A stretch of DNA of 18,593 nt, taken from contig SLPP01000365.1 in the NCBI GenBank assembly GCA_007131945.1, positions 1 through 18,593 on the forward strand. Direction: 5' to 3'. Positions 1 to 6,937 of the stretch are shown here, piece by piece (position 1 is the stretch's first letter; each line of letters opens with the position of its first letter). The translations under genes were made by a program, and so were the position numbers. The notes below the pieces were generated by a model that saw only the letters and a program-made list of their open reading frames with translations, had not been told where the DNA came from and searched no databases. This DNA comes from Paracoccaceae bacterium (GTDB lineage: Bacteria; Pseudomonadota; Alphaproteobacteria; Rhodobacterales; Rhodobacteraceae).

Positions 1-329
1 CCCTTCGCCGGCAGCGGGCGCGAGAGGTCCGGCACCGGCGGCGGCGGCGAGAGATCCTCGTAGAGCGCGCGCGCCTCGGGGGCCGGGCCGCGCCTTGTGC
101 CGGGGGCGAGGATGCGCACCACCGCCACCCGCCGGCCGAGGGTGAAGGTCAGCACGTCGCCGGGGCGCACCGGCTGGGCGGGTTTGGCGACGACACGGCT
201 GTTGACACGCATCCGTCCCCCGGTCACCGCCGCCGCGGCGAGGCTGCGCGAGCGGAAGAAGCGCGCGTGCCAAAGCCACCGGTCGAGCCGGATCGGCCCG
301 TCCCCGGCCGCGCGGTCCTCTGCCGGCAT
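1..329 (-). CDS. S4-domain RNA-binding protein (Hsp15-like), 3' end cut by window edge
   Basis: The first 109 residues are visible; the rest lies beyond the left edge. Near the N-terminus is the S4 signature 'IRLDRWLWHARFFRSRSLA', followed by a 'VNSRVVAKPAQPVRPGD' stretch that matches the second half of the S4 fold, where the protein strand pairs with RNA, and then 'TFTLGRRVAVVRI'. The family includes heat-shock protein 15, which binds 50S subunits carrying stalled nascent chains, and ribosome-associated S4 proteins; which of these it is cannot be decided from the fragment. The ATG lies only four bases after the stop of the helicase gene, so the two are probably co-transcribed. I see no strong Shine-Dalgarno sequence, which fits translation by coupling. 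The acting place is inferred to be the cytoplasm, on ribosomal RNA. Confidence 0.85.
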   Translation of the reverse strand, partial: MPAEDRAAGDGPIRLDRWLWHARFFRSRSLAAAAVTGGRMRVNSRVVAKPAQPVRPGDVLTFTLGRRVAVVRILAPGTRRGPAPEARALYEDLSPPPPVPDLSRPLPAK

Positions 330-333
330 CGGC

Positions 334-3300
334 TCAGGTCTTGTCGCGCAGGCCCATCAGGGCGGCGGCGAAGGGATTGTCGGGATCGATCCGGTCCTTC
401 CGGCGATCGGGCGCGGCCGAATAGCTGCGCGGTCCCTCGCTGCGCGGGCCATCCTTGCGGGGGCCATCCTTGCTGGGCCGGTCCTTGCGCTGGCCGTCCT
501 TGCGCGGGCCGTCCTTCTGGCGCGGCTTTGCCTCGCCCCGCACCCCGCCATCGGCGGCGGGCTGGCCGGGCTTGCCCTCGCGCGGCTTGCGCTCGCCCCT
601 GGCGCCGCCTTGATCGGCGCGGGCCTGGCCCTCGCCGCGGCGGCCGCGACGGGCCTCCCCGCGCGGGCGCGGCGCCCAGCGGAATGTATAGAAGACCTCC
701 ATCTCGACCTCGGCGGCGGCTTCCGCCCCGCCAGTGGCGGCGGCCTCGGCGACAGTCGTGGCGTCGGCGGGGTCAGGTGGCGCGGCGTCGGTCACGGCCT
801 CTGCCTCGGATGCCCTGTCCGCCGGCTGTGTCTCTTCCTCCGACGCGATACCGGCTGCCTCCGCGTCCGCGCTCGCCGTCGGTGCGCTCTCCGTCGGCGC
901 GGTCTCCGCGGGTTCGGTCTCCGGCGTCTCCGTCTCCGTTGCGACGATGCGCGCCCCGGCGGCCGCGGCGGCGGCGCGTGCGGCGATCTCCTCGGCGGTC
1001 ATCTCGACCGGCGCGGCGGGGCGCGTCTTGACCCGCTCGCCGCGTTCGGCGGTGTAGCCGAGCCCCTGCATCAGGTCGGCGAACTGCTCGAGCGTCATGC
1101 CGGTGATCGACAGCATCTCGGGCACCGCCTCGAAACCGGCGCGGCTGTCACGGGTGCGCAGCATGTCGGCCAGCCGTTCCAGCATGTCGATGCGGATGGC
1201 GCGCGCGCCGGCGGGCTTGTAGCCGGACAGCGTGTAGTGCTCGACCGGCACGTCGGGCAGGTTGGGAATCGTGACGAGCCCCGGCGGCGGGCTTTCGGGA
1301 AACTCCTCGAGCCCCTGCATCAGCGACCACAGCACCAGCCTGAGCCGCGTCGGCGCGGGTTTCAGGAGCGCCGGCAGGAAGATCGTGAACTGGCCGAAAC
1401 GGATGCCGTGCTTGCGCAGCAGCGCCCGCGCCTCCTGGTCGAGCGCGCGCACCTCCTCGGCCACCCCCTCGCGCGGGATGACGCCGAGGGCCTCGACCAT
1501 GCGGAAGGCGAAGCCGCGGGCGAGCCCGGTGAGCGTCTCGTCGCGCTGCAGGCCCATCAGGGGCTCGAAGAGCGTCGCCACCTTGCGGTCGATGAAATGC
1601 TGCAGGCGACGGCGTACCTTCTCGGCGACCTCCGCGCCCGCCTCCTCGTCGACGAAGGCCTGGACCTGGGGGCGCATCGCGTCGGCGCCGGCGGTGAGCT
1701 TGCCCACCGCGTCCGAGCCCCACATCAGCCCGCCCTGTTCGGTGAAGTCGATCTCGGTATCGGGGGCGTTGTAGAACCGGTCGGCGCGCAGGTGGAAGGC
1801 GGGGGCGAGCGCGGCGACCGCGGTCTGGCGGAGCGTACGCGCCTCGTCGGGGTTCTCGGTCCTGTCCTGGCGGAAGCGGAACCCTTCCAGACGGCCGATG
1901 AACTCGCCCTCGACCGTCACCTCACCCTTGTCGTTCACCTCGGCCACAAGGCTCTCCTTCTGGTTCAACCGGCGCAGGAGCACGCTCGTGCGCCGGTCAA
2001 CGAATGCTGCGGTCAGGCGCGCGTGCAGGGCGTCCGACAGTCGGTCTTCTACCGCGCGCGTCTCCTCGCGCCAATGATTTTCGTCCTCGACCCAGCCCGG
2101 CCGCTGCGCGACATAGGTCCAGGTGCGGATGAAGGCGAGCCGGCGCGAGAGGATATCAATATCGCCCTGCACCTTGTCGATGCGCGCGATGTTGCGCGCC
2201 AGCCAGTCGCGCGGGATCCGTCCGCCCTCGTGCAGGAAGCCGTGCAGCCGCGCCAGAAGCCCGGCATGCTCGTTGGGCGAGATGCCGCGGAAATCGGGGA
2301 TGCGGCAGACATCCCACAGAAGCCGCACGTCGCGCGCGTCGCGCAGCCGCGCCGTCACCTCGGGCATCGCGGCAAGCGCCTTCAGCGCGCCCAGGTCGTC
2401 CGCCTCGCGCACCCGCGTCAGCCAGTCGTGCGAGGTCGGCGCCTCGAGGCTGCCGATCAGCCGCGCGAGACTGCCGAAGTCGAGCCGCGCGTTGCGCCAT
2501 TGCAGCTTGCGCACCGGCAGGAACTGGTGGCTCTCGATCGCCTCGACTACCTCGGGGGCCAGCGGCCGCGCCTCGCCGGTGACGCCGAACGTGCCCGGCG
2601 CGGTGTGCCGCCCGGCGCGCCCGGCGATCTGCGCCAGCTCGTCGGGCGCGAGCGCCCGCATCCGCCGCCCGTCGAACTTGGACGTGCCGGCAAAGGCCAC
2701 GTGCTTGATGTCGAGGTTCAGCCCCATGCCGATCGCGTCGGTCGCCACGAGGTAATCGACATCGCCGTTCTGATAGAGGTCCACCTGCGCGTTGCGCGTG
2801 CGCGGCGAAAGCGCCCCCATGACGATGGCGCAGCCGCCCTTGGTGCGGCGGATGAGCTCGGCAATCGCGTAGACATTCTCGACCGAGAAGGCGACGATGG
2901 CCGAGCGCGCCGGCATCCGCGCGATCTTCTTCGACCCGGTATAGGTGAGCTGCGAGAACCGCTCGCGGCGGATGAACTGCGCGCCCGGCACCAGCGCCGC
3001 GATCGCGCCGCGCATCGTGTCCGAACCCAGGAACAGCGTCTCGTGCAGCCCGCGCGCGCTCAGGAGCCGGTCGGTGAAGACATGACCCCGGTCGGGATCG
3101 GCGCAGAGCTGGATCTCGTCCACCGCCAAGAAATCGGCGCCGATCTCCAGGGGCATCGCCTCGGTCGTGCAGACCCAGTACTGCGTGCGCTCCGGCACGA
3201 TCCGCTCCTCGCCGGTGACCAGCGCCACGACCGAGGGGCCGCGCAGAGCCACGATCCGGTCATAGACCTCGCGCGCCAGCAGCCTGAGCGGCAGGCCGAT

Positions 3301-3399
3301 GACGCCGGTACGATGGCCCAGCATCCTCTCGATCGCGTAATGGGTCTTGCCGGTATTGGTGGGGCCCAGAACCGCCGTGACCCGCCCCTGCCTCGTCAT
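334..3399 (-). CDS. SUV3-like DExH-box RNA helicase with long acidic linker and basic tail
   Basis: A 1021-residue superfamily 2 helicase. Visible motifs: Walker A GPTNTGKT (residues 12-19), motif II VDEIQ (93-97, the DEIQ form typical of SUV3), GSDT (motif III-like, 125-128), VATDAIGMGLN (218-228) and QIAGRAGR (motif VI, 257-264). This pattern is that of SUV3, the mitochondrial RNA-degradation helicase, whose homologues are common in alphaproteobacteria and often annotated only as 'helicase-related protein'. Residues of about 280-798 hold no domain I can name. The end is modular: an Ala/Glu/Thr-rich acidic linker (about 819-898), a short EVFYTFRW segment (901-908), a strongly basic Arg/Lys/Gly tail with KDGPR repeats, and a final DPDNPFAAALMGL segment (from 1005). 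ATP-driven RNA unwinding in the cytoplasm, perhaps with ribonucleases, is inferred from family. It is followed four bases later by an S4 protein. Confidence 0.88.
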   Translation of the reverse strand: MTRQGRVTAVLGPTNTGKTHYAIERMLGHRTGVIGLPLRLLAREVYDRIVALRGPSVVALVTGEERIVPERTQYWVCTTEAMPLEIGADFLAVDEIQLCADPDRGHVFTDRLLSARGLHETLFLGSDTMRGAIAALVPGAQFIRRERFSQLTYTGSKKIARMPARSAIVAFSVENVYAIAELIRRTKGGCAIVMGALSPRTRNAQVDLYQNGDVDYLVATDAIGMGLNLDIKHVAFAGTSKFDGRRMRALAPDELAQIAGRAGRHTAPGTFGVTGEARPLAPEVVEAIESHQFLPVRKLQWRNARLDFGSLARLIGSLEAPTSHDWLTRVREADDLGALKALAAMPEVTARLRDARDVRLLWDVCRIPDFRGISPNEHAGLLARLHGFLHEGGRIPRDWLARNIARIDKVQGDIDILSRRLAFIRTWTYVAQRPGWVEDENHWREETRAVEDRLSDALHARLTAAFVDRRTSVLLRRLNQKESLVAEVNDKGEVTVEGEFIGRLEGFRFRQDRTENPDEARTLRQTAVAALAPAFHLRADRFYNAPDTEIDFTEQGGLMWGSDAVGKLTAGADAMRPQVQAFVDEEAGAEVAEKVRRRLQHFIDRKVATLFEPLMGLQRDETLTGLARGFAFRMVEALGVIPREGVAEEVRALDQEARALLRKHGIRFGQFTIFLPALLKPAPTRLRLVLWSLMQGLEEFPESPPPGLVTIPNLPDVPVEHYTLSGYKPAGARAIRIDMLERLADMLRTRDSRAGFEAVPEMLSITGMTLEQFADLMQGLGYTAERGERVKTRPAAPVEMTAEEIAARAAAAAAGARIVATETETPETEPAETAPTESAPTASADAEAAGIASEEETQPADRASEAEAVTDAAPPDPADATTVAEAAATGGAEAAAEVEMEVFYTFRWAPRPRGEARRGRRGEGQARADQGGARGERKPREGKPGQPAADGGVRGEAKPRQKDGPRKDGQRKDRPSKDGPRKDGPRSEGPRSYSAAPDRRKDRIDPDNPFAAALMGLRDKT
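446..520. repeat. Five 15-bp tandem repeats encoding KDGPR units in the helicase tail
   Basis: Five in-frame 15-base units run from 446 to 520 (for example GGGCCATCCTTGCGG at 446-460 and a near copy at 461-475); a more degenerate sixth precedes them at 431-445. On the coding strand they give a repeating P-R-K-D-G pattern in the basic tail of the helicase. Units differ at a few bases but keep the frame, as expected for slippage or unequal exchange inside a coding repeat. The number of copies may differ between strains. Confidence 0.75.
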
Positions 3400-3486
3400 C
3401 GTCCTGCCCTGCGTCGCGCGGTGCGGCCCGGTTAGCGCCCTGGATCGAAAAGGTGAAGCCCCGAAGGTGGCCGGAACCCTGGGAGG

Positions 3487-4056
3487 TCAGAGCTCGGTGC
3501 CCTGAAGCCGACGCTCCAGCCTGGCCAGCGCGTCCCGGATCGACGGCCGATGCGGGTGGATCTCATGCGCCGCGGCATAGGCGTCGCGCGCGGCGTCGTA
3601 GAGTTCGAGCTGTTCGAGGATGATCCCCATTCCCGAAAGCGCGCCGAAATGACGGGGATTGCGCGCCAGCACCTCCTCGATATCCGACATCGACTGCCCC
3701 AGCCGGTTGGCCTGGTAATAGGCGGTCGCGCGCCCGTTCCAGGCCTCGGCGAAATCGGGCGCGTGATCGATCACGGCGCTGAAATGAGCGATCGCATCCT
3801 CGGTCCGACCGGCGCGCAGCGCCTCCTGGCCGCGCTGAAACAGGTAGTCGGCGGTGGCCGAGCCCGAGCGCGACCAGTGACGCAGGATCTGCCGCTCGAT
3901 ACGCGCCCAGCGTTCCTGATCCGGCCGTGCAAGTTCGGAAAGCAGCGTCTCGACATCGGCGACCGGCGGGTCGGTCGCCTGCGCCGCGGCGGGCCACGGT
4001 GACGTGAGCAGCGCTGCCGCGACGACAAGGTTGAGAATGCCGCGCTTTCGTGTCAT
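3487..4056 (-). CDS. Exported tetratricopeptide-repeat protein
   Basis: A 189-residue protein. The N-terminus is a signal peptide: basic MTRKRG, a hydrophobic stretch LNLVVAAALLTSP, and a likely cleavage after AAAQA, so it should act in the periplasm. Residues of about 70-180 form TPR units, seen in 'YLFQRGQEALRAGRTEDAI', 'AWNGRATAYYQANRLGQSM' and 'GALSGMGIILEQLELYDAA'; TPRs are protein-protein scaffolds. There is no enzymatic motif, so the partner is unknown. The ATG is the only sensible start ahead of the signal sequence; its Shine-Dalgarno is weak. The gene lies 87 bases upstream of the helicase on the same strand and is divergent from the SCP2 gene, with an 86-base gap that must hold both promoters. 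Confidence 0.85.
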   Translation of the reverse strand: MTRKRGILNLVVAAALLTSPWPAAAQATDPPVADVETLLSELARPDQERWARIERQILRHWSRSGSATADYLFQRGQEALRAGRTEDAIAHFSAVIDHAPDFAEAWNGRATAYYQANRLGQSMSDIEEVLARNPRHFGALSGMGIILEQLELYDAARDAYAAAHEIHPHRPSIRDALARLERRLQGTEL

Positions 4057-4142
4057 GGCAGAAATCTAGCATGAAGCACGCGAAAATCGAGCCTGCGCCG
4101 TGCTCGGGCGGTGCGAAACCCAATCACAGTCAGGATACCTCA

Positions 4143-4430
4143 ATGAGCGATGTGATCGAGAAGGCCGTGGCGACACTGAACACCAAGATCGGAAGCAGCT
4201 ATGACGGGACCGCGAAATTCGTCATCGAGGACGAGGGCACGATCATGCTCGACGCCTCGGGCGCGCGCGCCGGGGACGAGCCCGCGGACGTGACGATGAC
4301 CGCCTCGGCCGAGACCTTCGAGGGTATGCTCCAGGGCGAGCTGAACCCGACCATGGCCTTCATGTCGGGCAAGCTGAAGATCGACGGCTCGATGAGCGAG
4401 GCGATGAAGCTCGCATCCGTCCTGGGTTGA
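4143..4430 (+). CDS. SCP2 sterol-binding domain protein
   Basis: A 95-residue protein made of a single SCP2 domain. The family pattern is seen in 'GTAKFVIEDEGTIMLDASG', 'DVTMTASAETFEGMLQGELNPTMAF' and the end 'FMSGKLKIDGSMSEAMKL', where the GKLKIDG turn is typical. SCP2 domains form a hydrophobic pocket for sterols, fatty acyl chains or phospholipids; the bacterial ligand here is not known. I chose the ATG at 4143 because AGGA lies seven bases upstream and the SCP2 fold starts there; a longer in-frame extension to 4050 lacks domain similarity. Its stop overlaps the start of the next gene, a lipase-like hydrolase, which suggests a shared role in lipid handling. Confidence 0.88.
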   Translation: MSDVIEKAVATLNTKIGSSYDGTAKFVIEDEGTIMLDASGARAGDEPADVTMTASAETFEGMLQGELNPTMAFMSGKLKIDGSMSEAMKLASVLG

Positions 4431-5380
4431 GCCCGTCCCTGGCCGAACCCGCCCCGGCGCCGCTTTTCGACTGCGACGCCCCCGGGGGCGGGCGCGCCCT
4501 CTGGTTGCGGGCGGGCGACGGGGTGCGGATCCGGCTCGCCTTCTGGCCGGGCGCGCGCGGGCATGTTCTGATCCTGCCCGGCCGCAGCGAGTGGATCGAG
4601 AAATACGGCCTCGTCGTCGCGGCGCTCGCCGGCGCCGGCTGGGGGGCGCTGGTTCTCGACTGGCGCGGGCAGGGGTTGTCCGAACGGCTGGCGCCCGATC
4701 CCCGGCTGGGCCATGTCGCCCGATTCACCGACTACCAGATCGACCTGCACGCGGCGCTTGAGGTCGCGGTAAAACTGGCGCCCGGCCCGCTGCCGGTCAT
4801 TGCCCATTCGATGGGCGGCTGCATCCTGCTGCGCGCGCTGGTCGAGGGGCTGCGGCCGCCGGCCGTCGCCATCAGCGCGCCGATGTGGGGGCTCGACCAG
4901 CCCTTCGGCCTGCGCGCCGGGCTGCGGGCGGGGGCGGCGCTGACCGGCCCTTTCGGACGGGACGCCGCCTATGTGCCGACGACGGGGCCGGATTACGGGC
5001 TGATCACGACCGAATTCGACGGCAATTCGCTGACCCGCGACCGGGCGCAGTTCGACCGGATGAAGGCGCAACTCGGGGCGCATCCGGAACTGGCCATCGG
5101 CGGGCCGAGCCTGCGCTGGATGGCGGCGGCGCTGGTCGAGATGCGCGCCCTCTCTCGGTTGCCGTCGCCGCCCGTGCCGGCGCTGATCGGCCTGGGCGGC
5201 AACGAGCGGATCGTCAGCCCGCGCGCGATCCGCGCCCGCGCCGCGATCTGGCCCGGGGCCGAACTCGTCGATTATCCTGGGGCCGAGCACGAATTGCTGA
5301 TGGAAGTGCCCGACGTTCTCGACGATTTCCTGCAGCGCACTCTGGCGCTCTTCGCCCGGGCGGGGGGAACCGCCGCGTGA
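4427..5380 (+). CDS. Alpha/beta hydrolase, lysophospholipase (PldB-like)
   Basis: A 317-residue serine hydrolase. The oxyanion region 'GHVLILPGRSEWIEKYG' (45-61), 'LVLDWRGQGLSERL' (75-88), the nucleophile elbow AHSMGG (126-131, Ser128), an acid candidate in GGNERIV (Glu260 rather than Asp), and the late histidine in 'PGAEHELLMEVP' (His288) give a full triad. The family is that of monoacylglycerol lipases and lysophospholipases; the exact ester substrate is not shown. There is no signal peptide, so it is probably cytoplasmic or at the inner face of the membrane. The likely start is TTG, which overlaps the SCP2 stop in TTGA; no nearby ATG or GTG leaves the first beta strands intact. The RHH gene overlaps its end, so all three are translationally coupled. 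Confidence 0.85.
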   Translation: MSPSLAEPAPAPLFDCDAPGGGRALWLRAGDGVRIRLAFWPGARGHVLILPGRSEWIEKYGLVVAALAGAGWGALVLDWRGQGLSERLAPDPRLGHVARFTDYQIDLHAALEVAVKLAPGPLPVIAHSMGGCILLRALVEGLRPPAVAISAPMWGLDQPFGLRAGLRAGAALTGPFGRDAAYVPTTGPDYGLITTEFDGNSLTRDRAQFDRMKAQLGAHPELAIGGPSLRWMAAALVEMRALSRLPSPPVPALIGLGGNERIVSPRAIRARAAIWPGAELVDYPGAEHELLMEVPDVLDDFLQRTLALFARAGGTAA

Positions 5381-5610
5381 CCGGACGGCCAAGGAAACAC
5401 TCGCTGACCCTGCGCGGGCACCGCACCTCGGTCTCGCTCGAGCCCGAATTCTGGGCGGCCTTCCGGGCGCTCGCGGCGCGGCAGGGCAGGGGGATCAACG
5501 ACCTCGCCGCCGAGATCGACGAAGCCCGCGGCGACCAGGGCCTCGCCTCGGCGATCCGGGTGCATGTGCTCACCGCACTGCAACGAGACGCGGCGCGCCG
5601 CGAGTCCTGA
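5377..5610 (+). CDS. Ribbon-helix-helix (RHH_4-type) protein
   Basis: A 77-residue basic protein with a GTG start that overlaps the hydrolase stop in GTGA; a purine-rich GGGGGGAA lies about nine bases upstream. The beta strand and two helices of a ribbon-helix-helix fold are seen in 'RGHRTSVSLEPEFWAAFRAL' and 'QGRGINDLAAEID'. This is the RHH_4-type of alphaproteobacteria, where 'R-T-S-V-S-L-E-x-x-F-W' is characteristic. RHH proteins are usually dimeric DNA binders, so it may repress its own operon or act elsewhere; no operator is evident in front of the operon. The gene is followed by an unusual AT-rich gap. Confidence 0.85.
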   Translation: MTGRPRKHSLTLRGHRTSVSLEPEFWAAFRALAARQGRGINDLAAEIDEARGDQGLASAIRVHVLTALQRDAARRES

Positions 5611-5646
5611 CGCCGGCGATCGGCGGGCGGCCCGGCGAGGGCCGAA

Positions 5647-5704
5647 AAGTGGTTGAAATCTGGTTAAATTGTTAGGCGTAACATAACAAATACAGTGACT
5701 TGAG
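5647..5704 (+). promoter_or_regulatory. AT-rich patch with weak sigma70-like promoter in a convergent gap
   Basis: Between the convergent RHH and carbonic anhydrase-like genes (5611-5762) lies a stretch rich in A and T inside otherwise GC-rich DNA. On the plus strand TTGTTA (5669-5674) and TACAGT (5691-5696) stand 16 bases apart, each with four of six matches to the sigma70 hexamers. TTGTTA also forms an inverted repeat with TAACAA (5684-5689). A promoter here would read into the antisense of the carbonic anhydrase-like gene, because no plus-strand gene follows. The base composition is seen; promoter function is inference and weak. Confidence 0.3.
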
Positions 5705-5709
5705 CGATT

Positions 5710-5723
5710 GTCCACGCGTGGAC
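5710..5723. promoter_or_regulatory. Perfect 14-bp palindrome, operator candidate
   Basis: GTCCACGCGTGGAC reads the same on both strands. It sits just after the AT-rich patch, where a plus-strand transcript from the candidate promoter would begin, a usual place for an operator of a dimeric repressor. The ribbon-helix-helix gene ends 100 bases upstream and its product is one possible binder, but nothing in the sequence proves the link. A transcription-stop hairpin is less likely because the palindrome has no loop and no T tract. Confidence 0.35.
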
Positions 5724-5762
5724 GCCACCCCGCGGCGGGCGCCGTACGACCTCGTGCCCGGG

Positions 5763-6284
5763 TCAGTCGAGCGCCCGCAACCCCTGCCGGAAGCGCCGCA
5801 TGTTCGCCTGGTAGCCCTCGGCCGATTCGCGCAGTTTCGCCCGCGCCGCGTCATCGAGTTCGCGCACCACGCGTCCGGGGCTGCCCAGAACCAGGCTGCC
5901 GTCGGGAATTTCCCTGCCCTCGGCGATCAGCGCGCCGGCCCCGATCAGGCAGTGCCGCCCGATCCGCGCCCCGTTCAGCACGATCGCGCCCATGCCGACC
6001 AGGCTCGCGTCGCCGATCGTGCAGCCATGCAGGATCGCCGCGTGCCCGATCGTGCAGTCGCGCCCGATGGTCAGCGGATAGCCCATGTCAGTGTGCAGCA
6101 CGCAATGGTCCTGCACGTTCGACCCTTCGCCCAGCGTGATCCGCTCGTTGTCGCCCCTCAGCGTCGCACCGAACCAGACCGAGGCGCCAGCCGCGACCGT
6201 CACCCGGCCGATCACGCGCGCATCGGGCGCGATCCAGCTATCCTGCGCGATCTCGGGGTGGATGTCGTCGAGGGCAAGGATCAT
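5763..6284 (-). CDS. Gamma-class carbonic anhydrase family protein (left-handed beta-helix)
   Basis: A 173-residue hexapeptide-repeat protein. The left-handed beta-helix runs from about residue 15 to 135 and shows '[30 protein letters not shown]', then 'VLHTD', '[22 protein letters not shown]'. Three histidines at the metal positions of gamma-carbonic anhydrases are present: His64, His81 and His86. The family covers true Cam-type enzymes and related proteins (YrdA, PaaY, CaiE) whose reaction is often untested, so CO2 hydration is likely but not certain. A C-terminal helix '[21 protein letters not shown]' follows. The ATG overlaps the gmk stop in ATGA, and GGAGGT six bases upstream supports this start. 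It is the last gene of the yicC-gmk unit. Confidence 0.88.
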   Translation of the reverse strand: MILALDDIHPEIAQDSWIAPDARVIGRVTVAAGASVWFGATLRGDNERITLGEGSNVQDHCVLHTDMGYPLTIGRDCTIGHAAILHGCTIGDASLVGMGAIVLNGARIGRHCLIGAGALIAEGREIPDGSLVLGSPGRVVRELDDAARAKLRESAEGYQANMRRFRQGLRALD

Positions 6285-6934
6285 GCTGTACCTCCGCTGC
6301 GTCGGGTCTCGACTTCGGTGTTGAGCTCGCGCACGAAATCGCTCAGCGCCGGCTGGCGGTCGCGGCGCATCCGTTCGGCGCGCACGATGGTGATCAACTC
6401 GTCGGTCGCGACCTCCAGATCCCGGTTGATCAGCACGTAGTCGTACTCGGCCCAGTGGCTGATCTCGTCGCGCGCCTTGGCCATGCGACCGGCGATCACC
6501 GCGTCGCTGTCCTGCGCCCGGCTGCGCAAGCGCCCTTCCAGCACCGCGATCGAGGGCGGCAGGATGAAGATCGAGACGACGTCGCGGCCAAGCGTCGAGT
6601 TTCGGACCTGCTGCCCGCCCTGCCAGTCGATGTCGAAGAGCGTGTCGCGCCCGGCCTCGACCGCCGCCTCCACCGGTGCGCGGGGCGAGCCGTAGTAATG
6701 GCCAAAGACCTCGGCGTGTTCCAGCATGTCACCGCGCGCGACCATCGTCTCGAAAGCGTCGCGCGTTGCGAAATGGTAGTGCTGCCCGTCGATCTCGCCC
6801 GGCCGTGGCGGACGGGTCGTGGCCGAGATCGAGAAGGAGAGTGTCGGGTCCCAGTCGATCAGGCGCCGCGCCAGCGTCGACTTGCCCGCGCCCGAGGGCG
6901 AGGACAGGATGATCAGAAGTCCGCGCCGTCGCAT
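6281..6934 (-). CDS. gmk: Guanylate kinase
   Basis: A 217-residue enzyme that phosphorylates GMP to GDP with ATP in the cytoplasm, an essential step in guanine nucleotide synthesis. The P-loop [10 protein letters not shown] (11-20), the GMP-binding segment '[21 protein letters not shown]', '[12 protein letters not shown]', and '[12 protein letters not shown]' are all typical, and the length fits the family. The ATG follows the yicC stop after three bases, with GGAG six bases upstream that overlaps the end of yicC, so translation is coupled. The yicC-gmk order is widely conserved. Its stop overlaps the start of the carbonic anhydrase-like gene. Confidence 0.97.
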   Translation of the reverse strand: MRRRGLLIILSSPSGAGKSTLARRLIDWDPTLSFSISATTRPPRPGEIDGQHYHFATRDAFETMVARGDMLEHAEVFGHYYGSPRAPVEAAVEAGRDTLFDIDWQGGQQVRNSTLGRDVVSIFILPPSIAVLEGRLRSRAQDSDAVIAGRMAKARDEISHWAEYDYVLINRDLEVATDELITIVRAERMRRDRQPALSDFVRELNTEVETRRSGGTA

Positions 6935-6937
6935 CGC

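Noticed and set aside
97..3435. 1112-residue open frame on the plus strand opposite the helicase
   Set aside because: It is a mirror of GC-rich codons in the helicase, with no domain, no ribosome binding site and biased Arg/Ala/Gly/Pro composition. The minus strand carries full helicase motifs.
4885..5610. Open frame on the plus strand that joins the hydrolase region and the RHH gene as one 241-residue protein
   Set aside because: The part before 5377 is out of frame with the hydrolase and lacks its motifs; only the RHH part from the GTG at 5377 is real.
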